A stretch of DNA of 64,000 bases from Bacteroidaceae bacterium (GCA_017958545.1 JAGDCM010000091.1:1-64000); one strand, 5' to 3'; positions 32,286 to 41,806 are shown, numbered from the stretch's first letter. Notes: generated by a model from the sequence alone, not told the origin. Program-made: numbers and translations.

Positions 32286-32810
32286 TTACTCTGCGCTCTC
32301 AGCAGCAGGAGCCTCTTCTGCAGCAGGTGCTTCAGCCTTGGGAGCCTCAGCAGCCTTGGGGGCAACACCACCCTCAGCGATTACTGTGAAGGGAACCTGA
32401 GCAGTAACCTCCTTGTGGAGCTTCACCTGAGCAACATACTCACCGACAGTCTTAACATCCTTCACAATGATAATCTTGCGGTCGATGTTGAAACCGAGCT
32501 TCTGCAGCTCGTCGGCAATCTGGAGGCTGTTCACGCTACCGTAGATAACACCAGTGGCACTTACCTTTGTGGAAATAGTCAGAGCAACAGCGTTGAGCTT
32601 CTCGCAGAGAGCCTCAGCATCAGCCTTAATCTTTGCCAACTTAACAGCCTTCTGCTTCAAATCCTCAGCAAGCTGCTTCTTTGCACTCTCGCTGGCAATA
32701 ACGCCCTTACCGAAAGGAATCAGGTAGTTGCGGCCATAGCCAGACTTTACATTAACGATATCGTTCTTGAAACCAAGACCGATGATATCTTCTTTCAGAA
32801 TGATTTCCAT
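32286..32810 (-). CDS. rplI: 50S ribosomal protein L9, with Ala/Glu/Pro tail
   Basis: This encodes 174 residues. The N-terminal RNA-binding domain is typical ('MEIILKEDIIGLGFKNDIVNVKSGYGRNYLIPFGKGV' split over 1-37), followed by the long helix and C-terminal domain. About 27 extra residues at the end (from 'GGVAPKAAEAPKAEAPAAEE') exceed the usual ~148, an acidic low-complexity tail seen in some Bacteroidetes L9. It is last in the rpsF-rpsR-rplI operon. Confidence 0.96.
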   Translation of the reverse strand: MEIILKEDIIGLGFKNDIVNVKSGYGRNYLIPFGKGVIASESAKKQLAEDLKQKAVKLAKIKADAEALCEKLNAVALTISTKVSATGVIYGSVNSLQIADELQKLGFNIDRKIIIVKDVKTVGEYVAQVKLHKEVTAQVPFTVIAEGGVAPKAAEAPKAEAPAAEEAPAAESAE

Positions 32811-32830
32811 TATTCGTCCTCCTTATTAAT

Positions 32831-33100
32831 TTACTTCATCAAATCAGTTACGAAGGGCAATAGAGCCAAGTGACGAGCACGCTTAATGGCCTGAGCCACA
32901 CGACGCTGGAACTTCAAAGAGGTGCCAGTGATGCGACGGGGCAGAATCTTGCCCTGCTCATTCAGGAACTTCTTCAAGAATTCAGGATCCTTATAGTCAA
33001 TGTACTTAATACCACTCTTCTTGAAACGGCAATACTTCTTCTTCTTGACGTCAATAGCGGGAGCGTTCAGATAACGGATTTCAGATGTTTGCTGTGTCAT
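32831..33100 (-). CDS. rpsR: 30S ribosomal protein S18
   Basis: This 89-residue protein matches S18: '[42 protein letters not shown]' (split over 19-61) and '[20 protein letters not shown]'. It binds next to S6 in the small-subunit platform. It lies three bases after rpsF, the classical pairing. Confidence 0.97.
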   Translation of the reverse strand: MTQQTSEIRYLNAPAIDVKKKKYCRFKKSGIKYIDYKDPEFLKKFLNEQGKILPRRITGTSLKFQRRVAQAIKRARHLALLPFVTDLMK

Positions 33101-33103
33101 GTC

Positions 33104-33439
33104 TTAAGCCTCCTTCTTGTTGTTTCTTCTCTTTTGTGCATACTCGATGGCATACTTCTCCATCTTTACAGTGAGATAGCGCAAAATTCTTTCATCACGA
33201 CGGTAAGCAATCTCCAAAGACTTGATAGCCTCGGGCTCTGCCTTAAACTCAATGAACTGGTAGAATCCAGTACTCTTCTTTTGGATGGGATAGGCAAGCT
33301 TCTTCAGGCCCCAGTTCTCTTCGCCGATAATCTCAGCGCCAAGCTTGGCGAGAACGCCTTTGAACTTTTCTACCGCTTCCTTCATCTGATCATCAGACAA
33401 AACGGGAGTTAAAATGAAAACGGTTTCGTATTGGTTCAT
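33104..33439 (-). CDS. rpsF: 30S ribosomal protein S6
   Basis: This 111-residue protein has the S6 pattern '[16 protein letters not shown]', '[29 protein letters not shown]' and '[14 protein letters not shown]'. It heads the operon with rpsR and rplI. TACCTTTG lies 50 bases upstream. Confidence 0.97.
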   Translation of the reverse strand: MNQYETVFILTPVLSDDQMKEAVEKFKGVLAKLGAEIIGEENWGLKKLAYPIQKKSTGFYQFIEFKAEPEAIKSLEIAYRRDERILRYLTVKMEKYAIEYAQKRRNNKKEA

Positions 33440-33489
33440 AATACGTCTAAAAATGGGTTAATAATGTTTGATTTTGCAAAAATGCGGTG

Positions 33490-33497
33490 CAAAGGTA
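33490..33497 (-). promoter_or_regulatory. TAnnTTTG (-7) element of the rpsF operon
   Basis: The minus strand reads TACCTTTG, 50 bases before the rpsF ATG. Confidence 0.75.
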
Positions 33498-33642
33498 CGA
33501 AAAAAACTTCAACCGGACGCTTATTTGCATGAATAAATTGCCAAAAGAACTAAATAATAAGCCCAAAAGTTGCACAACTCATACTTTTTTCTTTATTTTG
33601 TGTCCAAAATTGATAACATTCTACAATAAATCTAATCTAAAT

Positions 33643-33810
33643 ATGAAAAGATACGGCGGAATATGGGCCATCGTTTTGGGCACCTTGATTTTGGTTTTGA
33701 GTTACCTGTTTGACTGGGTTGACTACAACTGGGTGCAGGGTATCGCCCTCCTGTGCATAATCTGCGGCTTGGTTGGCCACATTATTCTGAGTCGGAAGGC
33801 GGCAGAATAA
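33643..33810 (+). CDS. Small inner-membrane protein (55 aa)
   Basis: This encodes 55 residues with two hydrophobic helices (about 6-20 and 30-48) joined by 'FDWVDYNWVQ', and a short basic end. The frame is open upstream to 33487, but those residues are unlike a protein start and the ATG at 33643 gives a clean membrane protein. The 3' end overlaps the convergent rprY-like gene by 29 bases. No function is assigned; small proteins of this shape are common in Bacteroidales. Confidence 0.65.
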   Translation: MKRYGGIWAIVLGTLILVLSYLFDWVDYNWVQGIALLCIICGLVGHIILSRKAAE

Positions 33811-34486
33811 GGCGGTAGCCTTTTCCGTGCACGTTGTTGATCTGGATGCGGTCATCATCCTTCAGAAGTTTGCGAAGCTTGGTGATATAGACATCCATTG
33901 AGCGTGCGTTGAAATAATTATCCTCTACCCAGATAGACTTCAGAGCAACCTCGCGCTGAAGAATGTCTCCTGCGTGCATGCAGAGCATCGTGAGGAGTTC
34001 GCATTCCTTTGTTGTCAGGCGCACCTGGGTTTCGCCGCGAGTGAGAGTCTGACGCTGAGTGTCGAACTGGTATGAACCCAGCTGATAGTTCTTCTGCGGT
34101 TTGTTGGTCTTACCGCCGGCACGACGCAGGATAGCCTCTATGCGATACACGAGTTCGTCCATAGAGAACGGTTTGGTCAGATAGTCGTCTGCACCAAGCT
34201 TGAATCCCTCGAGGATATCTTCTTTAAGATTCTTGGCTGTGAGAAAGATAATGGGCACGTCAGGGTTAATCATTCTGATTTCCTTAGCCAGAGTGAAACC
34301 GTCCATACGGGGCATCATGACATCCAGAAGACAAAGGTCGAAAGTGCTGGTGGTAAATGCACGATAACCGGCCTCACCGTCTAAAAACAATTCGGCATCA
34401 TAACCTTTTGCCTGAAGATATTCACGAACCAATACGCCGAGACTCTCTTCATCCTCACAAAGCATAATACGATGTTTCTGTTCCAT
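33782..34486 (-). CDS. rprY: Response regulator, OmpR/PhoB class, RprY-like
   Basis: This encodes 234 residues. The receiver domain has acidic Glu11-Asp12, the phospho-acceptor Asp55 ('LCLLDVMMP'), Thr83 and Lys105 ('DDYLTKPF'). The winged-helix DNA-binding domain (138-230) has 'RLTTKECELLTMLC' and 'NYFNARSMDVYITKLRKLLKDD'. It closely resembles RprY of Bacteroides, and the kinase next door fits RprX. It lies 10 bases downstream of the kinase gene, on the same transcript. Confidence 0.9.
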   Translation of the reverse strand: MEQKHRIMLCEDEESLGVLVREYLQAKGYDAELFLDGEAGYRAFTTSTFDLCLLDVMMPRMDGFTLAKEIRMINPDVPIIFLTAKNLKEDILEGFKLGADDYLTKPFSMDELVYRIEAILRRAGGKTNKPQKNYQLGSYQFDTQRQTLTRGETQVRLTTKECELLTMLCMHAGDILQREVALKSIWVEDNYFNARSMDVYITKLRKLLKDDDRIQINNVHGKGYRLILPPSDSE

Positions 34487-34496
34487 AAGATTTTTT

Positions 34497-35894
34497 TTAA
34501 TTAGGTATTAGTGGTATTGATATTGTAAACGTTGTTCCTTTGCCCAATTCACTAGTAGCATGAATAGTGCCATGATGCAGCACCACCATCTTGTGGACAT
34601 AGGCAAGACCCAGACCGAATCCCTTCACATTATGACGGTCGCCGGTGTGTACTCTATAGAATTTGTCGAAGATACGCTTCAAATCTCCCTTGGCAATACC
34701 AAGTCCGTTGTCTTCAATGGAAATCATAAGGTTTCTGTCCTTGTTCCAAGTCCTGACAATAAGATGAAGAGGCACTCCCTCTCTGCTGTACTTCACGGCA
34801 TTGTCCATCAGATTGTAGATGATGTTGGTGAAATGCATCTCGTCCACATTCACCTCCGCATCCATTGCATCCAGATGGGACTCTATCTCACCGCCGTTTT
34901 GGCGCACCTTCAGGGAGAATGTCTCCACAACACCGTCGATGAGCGAGTTGGCATTCAGATCCTGCCACTTGAAAGCAATATTGCCGGAATCGTAGAGAGA
35001 CATCTGCAGAACCTTCTCCACCTGGAAACGGAGGCGCTTTGTCTCCGACACGATGACATCCGAGAAACGGGTATACATCTCCTCCGTCTTCTTCAGGCTC
35101 TTGTCCGACAGCATCTGAGCTGCAATGCTGATAGTTGATATCGGAGTCTTGAACTCATGCGTCAAATTGTGTATGAAGTCGTTCTTCATCTCCGTAATAT
35201 GTTTCTGGCGAACCACAAGGTATACGGTGAAGAGGAAGGTGATCAGCAATATGATGGTAAACAGTATAGCTGGCGACACCATGCTTGCCGTCTTAAGAAC
35301 ATATTTCTGCATATCCGGAAAATGTACTCTCACGACCCCCATCTTTCCTGAAGGGTCGTTGCGGAAGAGCGTCTGCGTATAGCCGTATTGTTCTCCTTTG
35401 CTGTCGTAATCCTCACAGCGATACACCTCCTTGCCCTCTGTGTCGTAAACAATGAAATGAAACGGCATCGTGATACCGTTACCCTCAAGAGACGTGCGTA
35501 TGAACTGCTCCATACGGCTGACATTGATACGATCTCTGAAAGGCAAAGCACTTGCCTGATACAGCACTCGGAGTATGACGTCACCCAGCACCTCCTGCTC
35601 ATAGAGATAGGCGTTTCTTACTTTCTTCTGGAAGTTGGAGTTCATCGGCATCGGCCCGATATGGAAGATATCGTCCACAGAGGTCTTCTCGTCATCTATC
35701 TCCTGCAGATAATCTATCGTCTCCGCACGCTCCAAGTCACGGCTGGCCTGATCCAACGAGCGAAACACATTCTCATCAAACTGCTCTACCCTCATCCTGA
35801 CCATAGCCTCAGCATAACGGAATTGCAGATAAAGCAGCGCCATGAAACATGACACCATGAGGATGCTTATTGTCCAAATCAACCAGCGTTTCAT
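34497..35894 (-). CDS. rprX: Sensor histidine kinase, RprX-like
   Basis: This encodes 465 residues. Two membrane helices (about 5-25 and 205-230) enclose a periplasmic sensor region of about 180 residues. The H-box is 'LTHEFKTPIS', the N-box 'NIIYNLMDNAVKY', with 'EDNGLGI', 'FDKFYRV' and 'GFGLGLAYV'. There is no clear HAMP domain; a short linker leads directly to the H-box helix. A TATCTTTG element stands four bases before the ATG, so the message may be leaderless. Confidence 0.9.
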   Translation of the reverse strand: MKRWLIWTISILMVSCFMALLYLQFRYAEAMVRMRVEQFDENVFRSLDQASRDLERAETIDYLQEIDDEKTSVDDIFHIGPMPMNSNFQKKVRNAYLYEQEVLGDVILRVLYQASALPFRDRINVSRMEQFIRTSLEGNGITMPFHFIVYDTEGKEVYRCEDYDSKGEQYGYTQTLFRNDPSGKMGVVRVHFPDMQKYVLKTASMVSPAILFTIILLITFLFTVYLVVRQKHITEMKNDFIHNLTHEFKTPISTISIAAQMLSDKSLKKTEEMYTRFSDVIVSETKRLRFQVEKVLQMSLYDSGNIAFKWQDLNANSLIDGVVETFSLKVRQNGGEIESHLDAMDAEVNVDEMHFTNIIYNLMDNAVKYSREGVPLHLIVRTWNKDRNLMISIEDNGLGIAKGDLKRIFDKFYRVHTGDRHNVKGFGLGLAYVHKMVVLHHGTIHATSELGKGTTFTISIPLIPN

Positions 35895-35898
35895 ACCG

Positions 35899-35906
35899 CA
35901 AAGATA
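35899..35906 (-). promoter_or_regulatory. TAnnTTTG (-7) element directly before rprX
   Basis: The minus strand reads TATCTTTG-cggt-ATG, the same four-base spacing as at mtaB. Confidence 0.7.
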
Positions 35907-35929
35907 CCCACTCCTGTTACAATAACGTT

Positions 35930-35954
35930 AAAAGCAGACCCCGAAGAGGTCTGC
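35930..35954 (-). terminator. Terminator of the EF-G2-like gene
   Basis: GCAGACC (35934-35940) pairs with GGTCTGC (35948-35954) over a seven-base loop; the minus strand continues with TTTT. It lies between the EF-G2-like gene and the rprX promoter. Confidence 0.8.
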
Positions 35955-36000
35955 CTTTAACTTTTTATCACATTAACCATTTTTGCTAATTGACAAAACG

Positions 36001-38154
36001 TCAATCTTCATCATTACTCTGATATGAAGCAATGAGCTTCTGCTGCACGTCGCCAGGCACAAGTTCGTAAGAAGCGAACTTCGTGATGAAACTTGCACGA
36101 CCGCCGGTCAAACTGGACAACGCCGTAGAGTAAGACGACATCTCGGAGAGAGGAGCCTTACAGATAAGTTTCTCGTATCCATTCTCACTCTGCATACCCG
36201 TAATCATTGCACGACGTCCCTGCAAATCACTCATCACATCACCCATCTTGTCGCTGGGTACAAAGACCTCAACATCATAGATAGGTTCGAGAATCTTAGG
36301 ACCTGCCTCACGGAAAGCCTGTGAGAATGCATTTCTGCCGGCCAACATGAAGCTCAACTCGTTTGAGTCAACCGGGTGCATCTTACCATCATATACTATT
36401 ACGCGTACGTCGCGCGCATAAGAACCAGTCAGAGGTCCCTGTTCCATACGCTGCATAACACCCTTGAGAATAGCGGGCATGAAACGTGCGTCGATCGCAC
36501 CGCCTACAACGCTGTTGATAAAGACGAGCTTACCACCCCACTCCAAATCAACCTCCTCAGTACTCTTGGCATTGATGCGGAACTCCTGTCCTCCGAACTT
36601 ATATACCTCGGGAGCTGGCATACCTTCATAGTAGGGCTCAACAATCAGATGTACCTCACCGAACTGACCTGCACCGCCCGACTGCTTCTTATGACGATAA
36701 TCTGCTCGGGCAGCCTTGGTGATAGTCTCTCTGTAAGGAATCTTCGGTTCGTCGAAAACAATCTGAATCTTTTCGTTGTTCTCCATACGCCACTTGAGCG
36801 TGCGCAGATGGAACTCACCCTGACCGTGCACAATAATCTGACGAAGCTCCTTTGACTGCTCAACCTGCCAAGTGGGATCCTCCTCACGCATCTTCTGAAG
36901 AGCGTTCATCATCTTCTCAGTTTCACCCTCATTGACAGCACGGATGGCACGACTGTATTTTGCATTGGGGAACTTAATGAAGTTGAATTTGTTGTCAGAG
37001 TTCTTATCGTTAAGTGTATTACCAGTCTTCACGTCTTTCAGTTTCACGGTACAACCGATATCACCGGCAACGAGTTCCTCAACCTTGATACGCGTTGCGC
37101 CTGCACAGCAGAACAGGCTTCCGATACGCTCTCTGCTGCCGCGATCCGCATTCTGCAAGTCATCTCCTTCTTTAACCTTTCCGGACATCACCTTAAAGTA
37201 CTGCACTTCGCCGATGTGGGGTTCTACTGCGGTCTTAAAGAAATAGAGGCTTGTGGGACCGTCGGAGGTGGGATTCACTTCCTCACCGCGAGTATTGTGC
37301 ACCTTGGGCATCTCGTCTACGAAGGGAACCACATTACCGAGGAATTCCATCAGACGCCTTACACCCATATCCTTCACGGCACATACGCAGAACACGGGGA
37401 ACATACCTCTGCTTGCCAGACCCTTGCGGATACCTTCTCTCATTTCGTCTTCAGTGAGGTTTTCACTCTCGAAGAACTTCTCCATGAGTGTCTCGTCGTT
37501 TTCGGCTGCAGCCTCCACGAGAGCCTTGTGCATCTCCATAGCCTTCTCTTTCTCTTCCTCAGGAATTTCCTCTATAGTGGGAGCACCACCTTCAGGACCC
37601 CATGAATACTTCTTCATAAGAAGCACATCGATAAGGCAGTTGAAATCAGGACCGGTCTTAACGGGATACTGCACAGGAACAACCTTGTTGCCATATATCT
37701 CACGCAACTGAGCTACGAGATGATCGTAATCAAGATTCTCATCGTCCAACTGATTTACGAGGAAGATAACGGGCTTTGCCAACTTCTCTGCGTAACGGAA
37801 ATGGTTCTGTGTGCCCACTTCAACACCGTTGGCACCCTTGAGAAGAAGGATACAGGTGTCGGTAACATTCAACGCTGTCAAAGCGCTTCCCACAAAGTCG
37901 TCACTTCCCGGGCAGTCGATAATGTTCAATTTCTTGCCGTTCCACTCCACATGAAAGACTGTTGAGAACACACTGTAGCCGTATTCCTGTTCCACAGGGA
38001 AATAATCGGATACAGTATTATGCTGCGTTATACGTCCGCGACGCTTGATAATACCTGCTTCATAGAGCAAACTCTCGGTAAGTGTGGTCTTACCGCTACC
38101 GTCATTGCCAAGTAGGGCAATGTTCTTAATTTCGTGTGTTTGATAGGTTCTCAT
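36001..38154 (-). CDS. Elongation factor G paralogue (EF-G2 type) with altered GTPase site
   Basis: This encodes 717 residues from the chosen start 'MRTYQTHEIKNIALLG'; a longer frame to 38190 begins inside a probable promoter. P-loop GNDGSGKT is at 16-23; switch II reads Asp80-Cys-Pro-Gly-Ser84, where active EF-G has DTPGH with the catalytic His; the base-recognition motif is NQLD (134-137) instead of NKxD. Domains II-V follow in normal order. This matches the EF-G2 paralogue of Bacteroides, known to support translation in starvation without GTP hydrolysis. The housekeeping fusA should lie elsewhere. It is monocistronic, with a terminator. Confidence 0.88.
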   Translation of the reverse strand: MRTYQTHEIKNIALLGNDGSGKTTLTESLLYEAGIIKRRGRITQHNTVSDYFPVEQEYGYSVFSTVFHVEWNGKKLNIIDCPGSDDFVGSALTALNVTDTCILLLKGANGVEVGTQNHFRYAEKLAKPVIFLVNQLDDENLDYDHLVAQLREIYGNKVVPVQYPVKTGPDFNCLIDVLLMKKYSWGPEGGAPTIEEIPEEEKEKAMEMHKALVEAAAENDETLMEKFFESENLTEDEMREGIRKGLASRGMFPVFCVCAVKDMGVRRLMEFLGNVVPFVDEMPKVHNTRGEEVNPTSDGPTSLYFFKTAVEPHIGEVQYFKVMSGKVKEGDDLQNADRGSRERIGSLFCCAGATRIKVEELVAGDIGCTVKLKDVKTGNTLNDKNSDNKFNFIKFPNAKYSRAIRAVNEGETEKMMNALQKMREEDPTWQVEQSKELRQIIVHGQGEFHLRTLKWRMENNEKIQIVFDEPKIPYRETITKAARADYRHKKQSGGAGQFGEVHLIVEPYYEGMPAPEVYKFGGQEFRINAKSTEEVDLEWGGKLVFINSVVGGAIDARFMPAILKGVMQRMEQGPLTGSYARDVRVIVYDGKMHPVDSNELSFMLAGRNAFSQAFREAGPKILEPIYDVEVFVPSDKMGDVMSDLQGRRAMITGMQSENGYEKLICKAPLSEMSSYSTALSSLTGGRASFITKFASYELVPGDVQQKLIASYQSNDED

Positions 38155-38226
38155 GGTTATTTTTTTGCCAAATTCGGCCGAAAGATACATCTTTTTTATG
38201 AAAGAAGTCCTAACTTTTATTATGTT

Positions 38227-39333
38227 TTAGAGCATGAAATCGCTAATTATATCGTTTGAGACAAAAATTCCACTCGCATTGAGTCTCAAAATGCCGTTTT
38301 TCACACTCATCCGACCGCTTTCAATATGTCTTTTTGCAATATTCAGAGTATGATTTCGCTCTTTTTCACTCAACGAACTCATGTCTAAGCCGTCAGATGT
38401 TCTCAGTCGCGTCAAAACGCTCTCGTTATAGCGTTCATCATCGGTTAATATCTCCTGTTCGAACGGCGGTTTGTCGTCTTCACAATACCGTTCCAGATTC
38501 GGAATATTACAACGTCTTACCCTTTCTCCGTCATAAGAGTGCGCACCGGGTCCCAAACCCACATACGGCTTCCCGCACCAATAGCCGCTGTTATGTTTCG
38601 CCCTAAATCCGGGCATAGCGAAATTACTTATTTCGTAATGTTCAAAACCCGCTGCTGCCGTCAGTCTCATCAAAGAATCATACATCGCCACAGTCTCTTC
38701 CTCCTCCGGTAGGACGAAAGTGCCGTCTTCCACATTTCTTCTTAACTGCGTCCCCTCTTCCACCTGAAGAGCATATGCGCTGAGATGCGGTGCTCCTATG
38801 GCAATAATATCCTTCACATCCCTCTCCCACTCCTCAAGAGTCTGACCTGGAAGCCCGTACATCAAGTCAAGACTCAGATTAGTGTATCCTTTATCTCTCA
38901 GAGTGGCGACAGCTTCCAACGCCCGTGTTGCCGTGTGCCGACGTCTTATCAGTTTCAGCATTGCGTCATTGAGACTCTGCACACCCATACTGACCCTGTT
39001 CACAGGTGTTTCCCGAAGAGCTTCCGCCCAATCCTCAGTAACATCGTCGGGATTTGCTTCTATCGTACACTCTTCGAGCAACGCAAATCCTTCGCACACC
39101 TCATCCAAAGCATTGAATATCCAAAACAGAGCCTCTGCCGACAGTTGACTCGGCGTACCCCCACCTATATATATAGTGTCCGCCTGCGCCTTGACAATCT
39201 CCTCACGTCGCCCCTTTATCTCACGCACCAGAGCATCGACATACCTCCGCTGCCAGTCCGCATCGCGTGTGGTAGAAAAAAAGTCGCAGTAGATGCACCG
39301 CGACTTACAAAAGGGAACGTGTATGTATATCAA
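38227..39333 (-). CDS. hemW: Radical-SAM heme chaperone HemW
   Basis: This encodes 368 residues. It begins 'MIYIHVPFCKSRCIYCDFFS' with the C-x3-C-x2-C motif followed by Phe, the HemW form that distinguishes it from true coproporphyrinogen dehydrogenase HemN, which also has a longer N-terminus. 'YIGGGTPS', 'EANPDDVT', 'RVSMGVQSLND' and 'DLMYGLPGQT' are family motifs; a HemN_C domain closes the protein. It binds heme for delivery to targets. Its start overlaps the DUF4827 stop by four bases. Confidence 0.92.
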   Translation of the reverse strand: MIYIHVPFCKSRCIYCDFFSTTRDADWQRRYVDALVREIKGRREEIVKAQADTIYIGGGTPSQLSAEALFWIFNALDEVCEGFALLEECTIEANPDDVTEDWAEALRETPVNRVSMGVQSLNDAMLKLIRRRHTATRALEAVATLRDKGYTNLSLDLMYGLPGQTLEEWERDVKDIIAIGAPHLSAYALQVEEGTQLRRNVEDGTFVLPEEEETVAMYDSLMRLTAAAGFEHYEISNFAMPGFRAKHNSGYWCGKPYVGLGPGAHSYDGERVRRCNIPNLERYCEDDKPPFEQEILTDDERYNESVLTRLRTSDGLDMSSLSEKERNHTLNIAKRHIESGRMSVKNGILRLNASGIFVSNDIISDFML

Positions 39334-40025
39334 TGATATTGTTCTTCAAACGTTAAATCATAAAAGCAGGGATAGACATTCTGCATCGCATTCGCCTGAC
39401 CCATACTATGAGGGACAATGAGTCTCACGTGAGCCTTCTCCCCACCGTCACGCTGAGCATTACCCAGCCGGAGGAATCTCATCGCATAAATCCATCCTTC
39501 CGGCACACTGGTACTGCCGTAAACGTCGTTGAATATGCTGCCCCAGTATACATCCGTAGCAAAAGTAGCTGTAAATGTTCCGGAACTGTTGCTCACATCT
39601 ATCATCTCCGGGTTGGTGACATAGGTATTTCCCCAGTTACTTGTCTGCACGCTGTCGCCCATGATGTTATACTCCAGGAAACGGCAGCACAGACGGGTAC
39701 TTTCTCCGCTCTCAAGCTTCTCACCACAACCCTTGTTGACTATCTGCATGTACAGACCGGTTGAGGAGAAAAACACATACTGGTTCTTAGAAACGTCTGT
39801 CGTCTCTCCCTGAGCTTCAAACTGTGCCTCCGTTATGGTATTAATCTTACCAACATACAATACGACACTACCGTCCGCAGCAATTATTACAAACTCCCTT
39901 TTCGTGAAAGCATCCACAGCCTCTCTCTCGCGCTCCTTCTGTTCAGCATATGTTTCCTCACTACTGCAGGATGCACACGTCCATATTGCCATCACTGCCA
40001 CAGCGGCTAAAATTATCTTTCTCAT
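39330..40025 (-). CDS. DUF4827 family lipoprotein
   Basis: This encodes 231 residues. The lipoprotein signal ends at 'WTCASC' (Cys20). The body fits DUF4827, a Bacteroidetes family of unknown function: 'REFVIIAADGSVVLYVGKI', 'NQYVFFSSTGLYMQIVNKGCGEKL', 'TRLCCRFLEYNI' and a C-terminal 'PCFYDLTFEE'. It may be a peptidyl-prolyl isomerase-like fold as in other small lipoproteins of this order, but that is a guess. Four-base overlaps with both neighbours place it in a DHH-DUF4827-hemW operon. Confidence 0.85.
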   Translation of the reverse strand: MRKIILAAVAVMAIWTCASCSSEETYAEQKEREREAVDAFTKREFVIIAADGSVVLYVGKINTITEAQFEAQGETTDVSKNQYVFFSSTGLYMQIVNKGCGEKLESGESTRLCCRFLEYNIMGDSVQTSNWGNTYVTNPEMIDVSNSSGTFTATFATDVYWGSIFNDVYGSTSVPEGWIYAMRFLRLGNAQRDGGEKAHVRLIVPHSMGQANAMQNVYPCFYDLTFEEQYH

Positions 40026-41053
40026 TTCAATAGATGTTCGTAGGCCTTTACAGCCTTTTTGAATTGCATAATTGCCTCCTCCTCACTGCCAACAAACTTT
40101 CCACCTGCAGCATTCCTGTGACCGCCGCCTTCAAAGAAATCGGCAGAAAACTCGTTGCACGGGAAATCATCCACGCTTCGCAACGATATCCTGTATTGTC
40201 CAGGATGCTCCGTATCCTGAGCCATGAGACAAGTCAGCTTCATTCCCTTTATCTGCAAAGGCATGTTCACGATACCTTCCGTGTCTCCGTTCTTTGTATC
40301 AAGAAGACGTCGCTCTTCATTCGTAAGTGTCATATATGCGGCATGCATCTCAGGTATTACCTTCATTTTACTATAGAGAAGGTATCCCTGCAGACGCAGA
40401 CGCGCTGGAGTATAGGTCCAAAAAAGTCTCCTATAGAGTTTATCCTTATCCAGACCTCGCGCAATCAACCGACTCACACATTCATACACCTCAGCTCTTC
40501 CCGAATTATACGTAAACGCCCCCGTATCGGTCATCATACCGGAATAGAGACATTCCACTTCGTCAATAGGCAAAGAATCCATTTCACCCAGTTCCGTCAT
40601 CAGGTGGCACAGCAGTTCACATGTGGCACACATCTCCGGACGCGATATCGTCACTTCACAGAAATCATCAGGTTCCAGATGATGGTCTATCATGATGCGG
40701 GGAGACTTATTCTCCTCCAACACGGGAGCAAGGTCACGGGTACGATCTTTGTGATTATGGTCACAGACGAATATCAGGTCCGAATCCGCTACAATCTGTT
40801 TTGCAAACTGAGGCTTAGCGTCGAAGCACACCACTTCCTCCGCTCCGGGTATTGCATCCAGAAAGTCAGGATAGCGGTTCGGCATCACGACATGGGCTTC
40901 TTTTCCAAGTCGTTTCATCCACTTCATCACCATCAATGTACTGCCCATGGAATCCCCGTCAGGGTTCACATGTCCGACACACAGTACCTTTCTGGCTCCG
41001 TTTATCAGTTCTAAAAGCCTGTTTTTTGTATCTAAAGTGAGGATTTTTTCCAT
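40022..41053 (-). CDS. DHH/DHHA1 phosphoesterase, NrnA-like
   Basis: This encodes 343 residues from 'MEKILTLDTKNRLLELI'. DHH motifs: 'VGHVNPDGDSMGST', 'FVCDHN', 'MIDHHLEPD' and 'SGMMTDTGAFTYN'. The DHHA1 part ends with the 'FFEGGGHRNAAGG' substrate-binding loop. NrnA enzymes degrade nano-RNAs and pAp. The ATG at 41092 is rejected since TACTTTTG lies between it and this ATG. First gene of the operon with DUF4827 and hemW. Confidence 0.9.
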   Translation of the reverse strand: MEKILTLDTKNRLLELINGARKVLCVGHVNPDGDSMGSTLMVMKWMKRLGKEAHVVMPNRYPDFLDAIPGAEEVVCFDAKPQFAKQIVADSDLIFVCDHNHKDRTRDLAPVLEENKSPRIMIDHHLEPDDFCEVTISRPEMCATCELLCHLMTELGEMDSLPIDEVECLYSGMMTDTGAFTYNSGRAEVYECVSRLIARGLDKDKLYRRLFWTYTPARLRLQGYLLYSKMKVIPEMHAAYMTLTNEERRLLDTKNGDTEGIVNMPLQIKGMKLTCLMAQDTEHPGQYRISLRSVDDFPCNEFSADFFEGGGHRNAAGGKFVGSEEEAIMQFKKAVKAYEHLLK

Positions 41054-41062
41054 TTTCGCGCA

Positions 41063-41070
41063 CAAAAGTA
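41063..41070 (-). promoter_or_regulatory. TAnnTTTG (-7) element of the NrnA-DUF4827-hemW operon
   Basis: The minus strand reads TACTTTTG, nine bases before the chosen ATG; only a few leader bases are possible. Confidence 0.65.
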
Positions 41071-41132
41071 CAAAAAAAACATCATTTTTCAAAAATTATC
41101 TGTTCCAAAACGCTTACATCTAACTTTTTTTA

Positions 41133-41140
41133 TACTTTTG
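41133..41140 (+). promoter_or_regulatory. TAnnTTTG (-7) element of the ECF sigma gene
   Basis: TACTTTTG lies 75 bases before the ATG at 41216. Confidence 0.65.
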
Positions 41141-41215
41141 CACTCGCAAACATTAAAAACACATATAGCCTATCGATAAAAGCCTTACTCCAAATCAATA
41201 CTCTGTAATAAGGCA

Positions 41216-41806
41216 ATGAGTAATTTTAAGGAGCAGACGGATCACCAGTTGATCACTCTGTACGAGCAAGGAATCGATGAAGCATTTGACGTTCTGTTGG
41301 AACGCAATCAGCAAGTTCTTTTCGGATATATCCTCCGTCTTACCAACGGTAATCAGGATATGGCCAATGATGTCTTTCAGGAGACTTTCACCAAAGCTAT
41401 CATCTGCATCCGCAATCATCAGTATCAGCAGACAGGCAAGTTCTCCGCATGGCTCATGCGAGTTGCCCACAACATTGTGGTAGACGGAGTGCGCCGCGAT
41501 CACGGTTTCACACCTGTCAACGACGATAAGGCTGATTTCCTTTTCAACAACATTTCTCTCTCAGAGAATGTCGTAGAAGAGGCTTTCTATCGCGGGGCCG
41601 TCAGCAGCACACTACAACGCCTAGTAGCTCTTCTCCCGGAAAACCAGCAGGAAATAGTGCGTCTGCGTTTCATCGAGGAACTTTCCTTCAAGGAAATCGC
41701 CGAACGTCTTGATATCAGCATAAATACAGCTCTGGGACGCATCCGCTACGCCCTCATTAATCTGCGTAAGCTTGTTGCAGAGCACGAACTGCAGCTGGTA
41801 GGATAA
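41216..41806 (+). CDS. ECF-type RNA polymerase sigma factor
   Basis: This encodes 196 residues. Region 2 has 'DEAFDVLLERNQQVLFGYILRLTNGNQDMANDVFQETFTKAI' (split over 22-63) and 'FSAWLMRVAHNIVVDGVRR'; region 4 has 'LLPENQQEIVRLRFIEELSFKEIAERLDISINTALGRIRYAL' as helix-turn-helix. There is no adjacent anti-sigma or SusCD gene; the convergent neighbour is the DUF4836 gene, five bases away. Free-standing ECF factors of this sort are common in Bacteroidales; the regulon is unknown. Confidence 0.92.
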   Translation: MSNFKEQTDHQLITLYEQGIDEAFDVLLERNQQVLFGYILRLTNGNQDMANDVFQETFTKAIICIRNHQYQQTGKFSAWLMRVAHNIVVDGVRRDHGFTPVNDDKADFLFNNISLSENVVEEAFYRGAVSSTLQRLVALLPENQQEIVRLRFIEELSFKEIAERLDISINTALGRIRYALINLRKLVAEHELQLVG

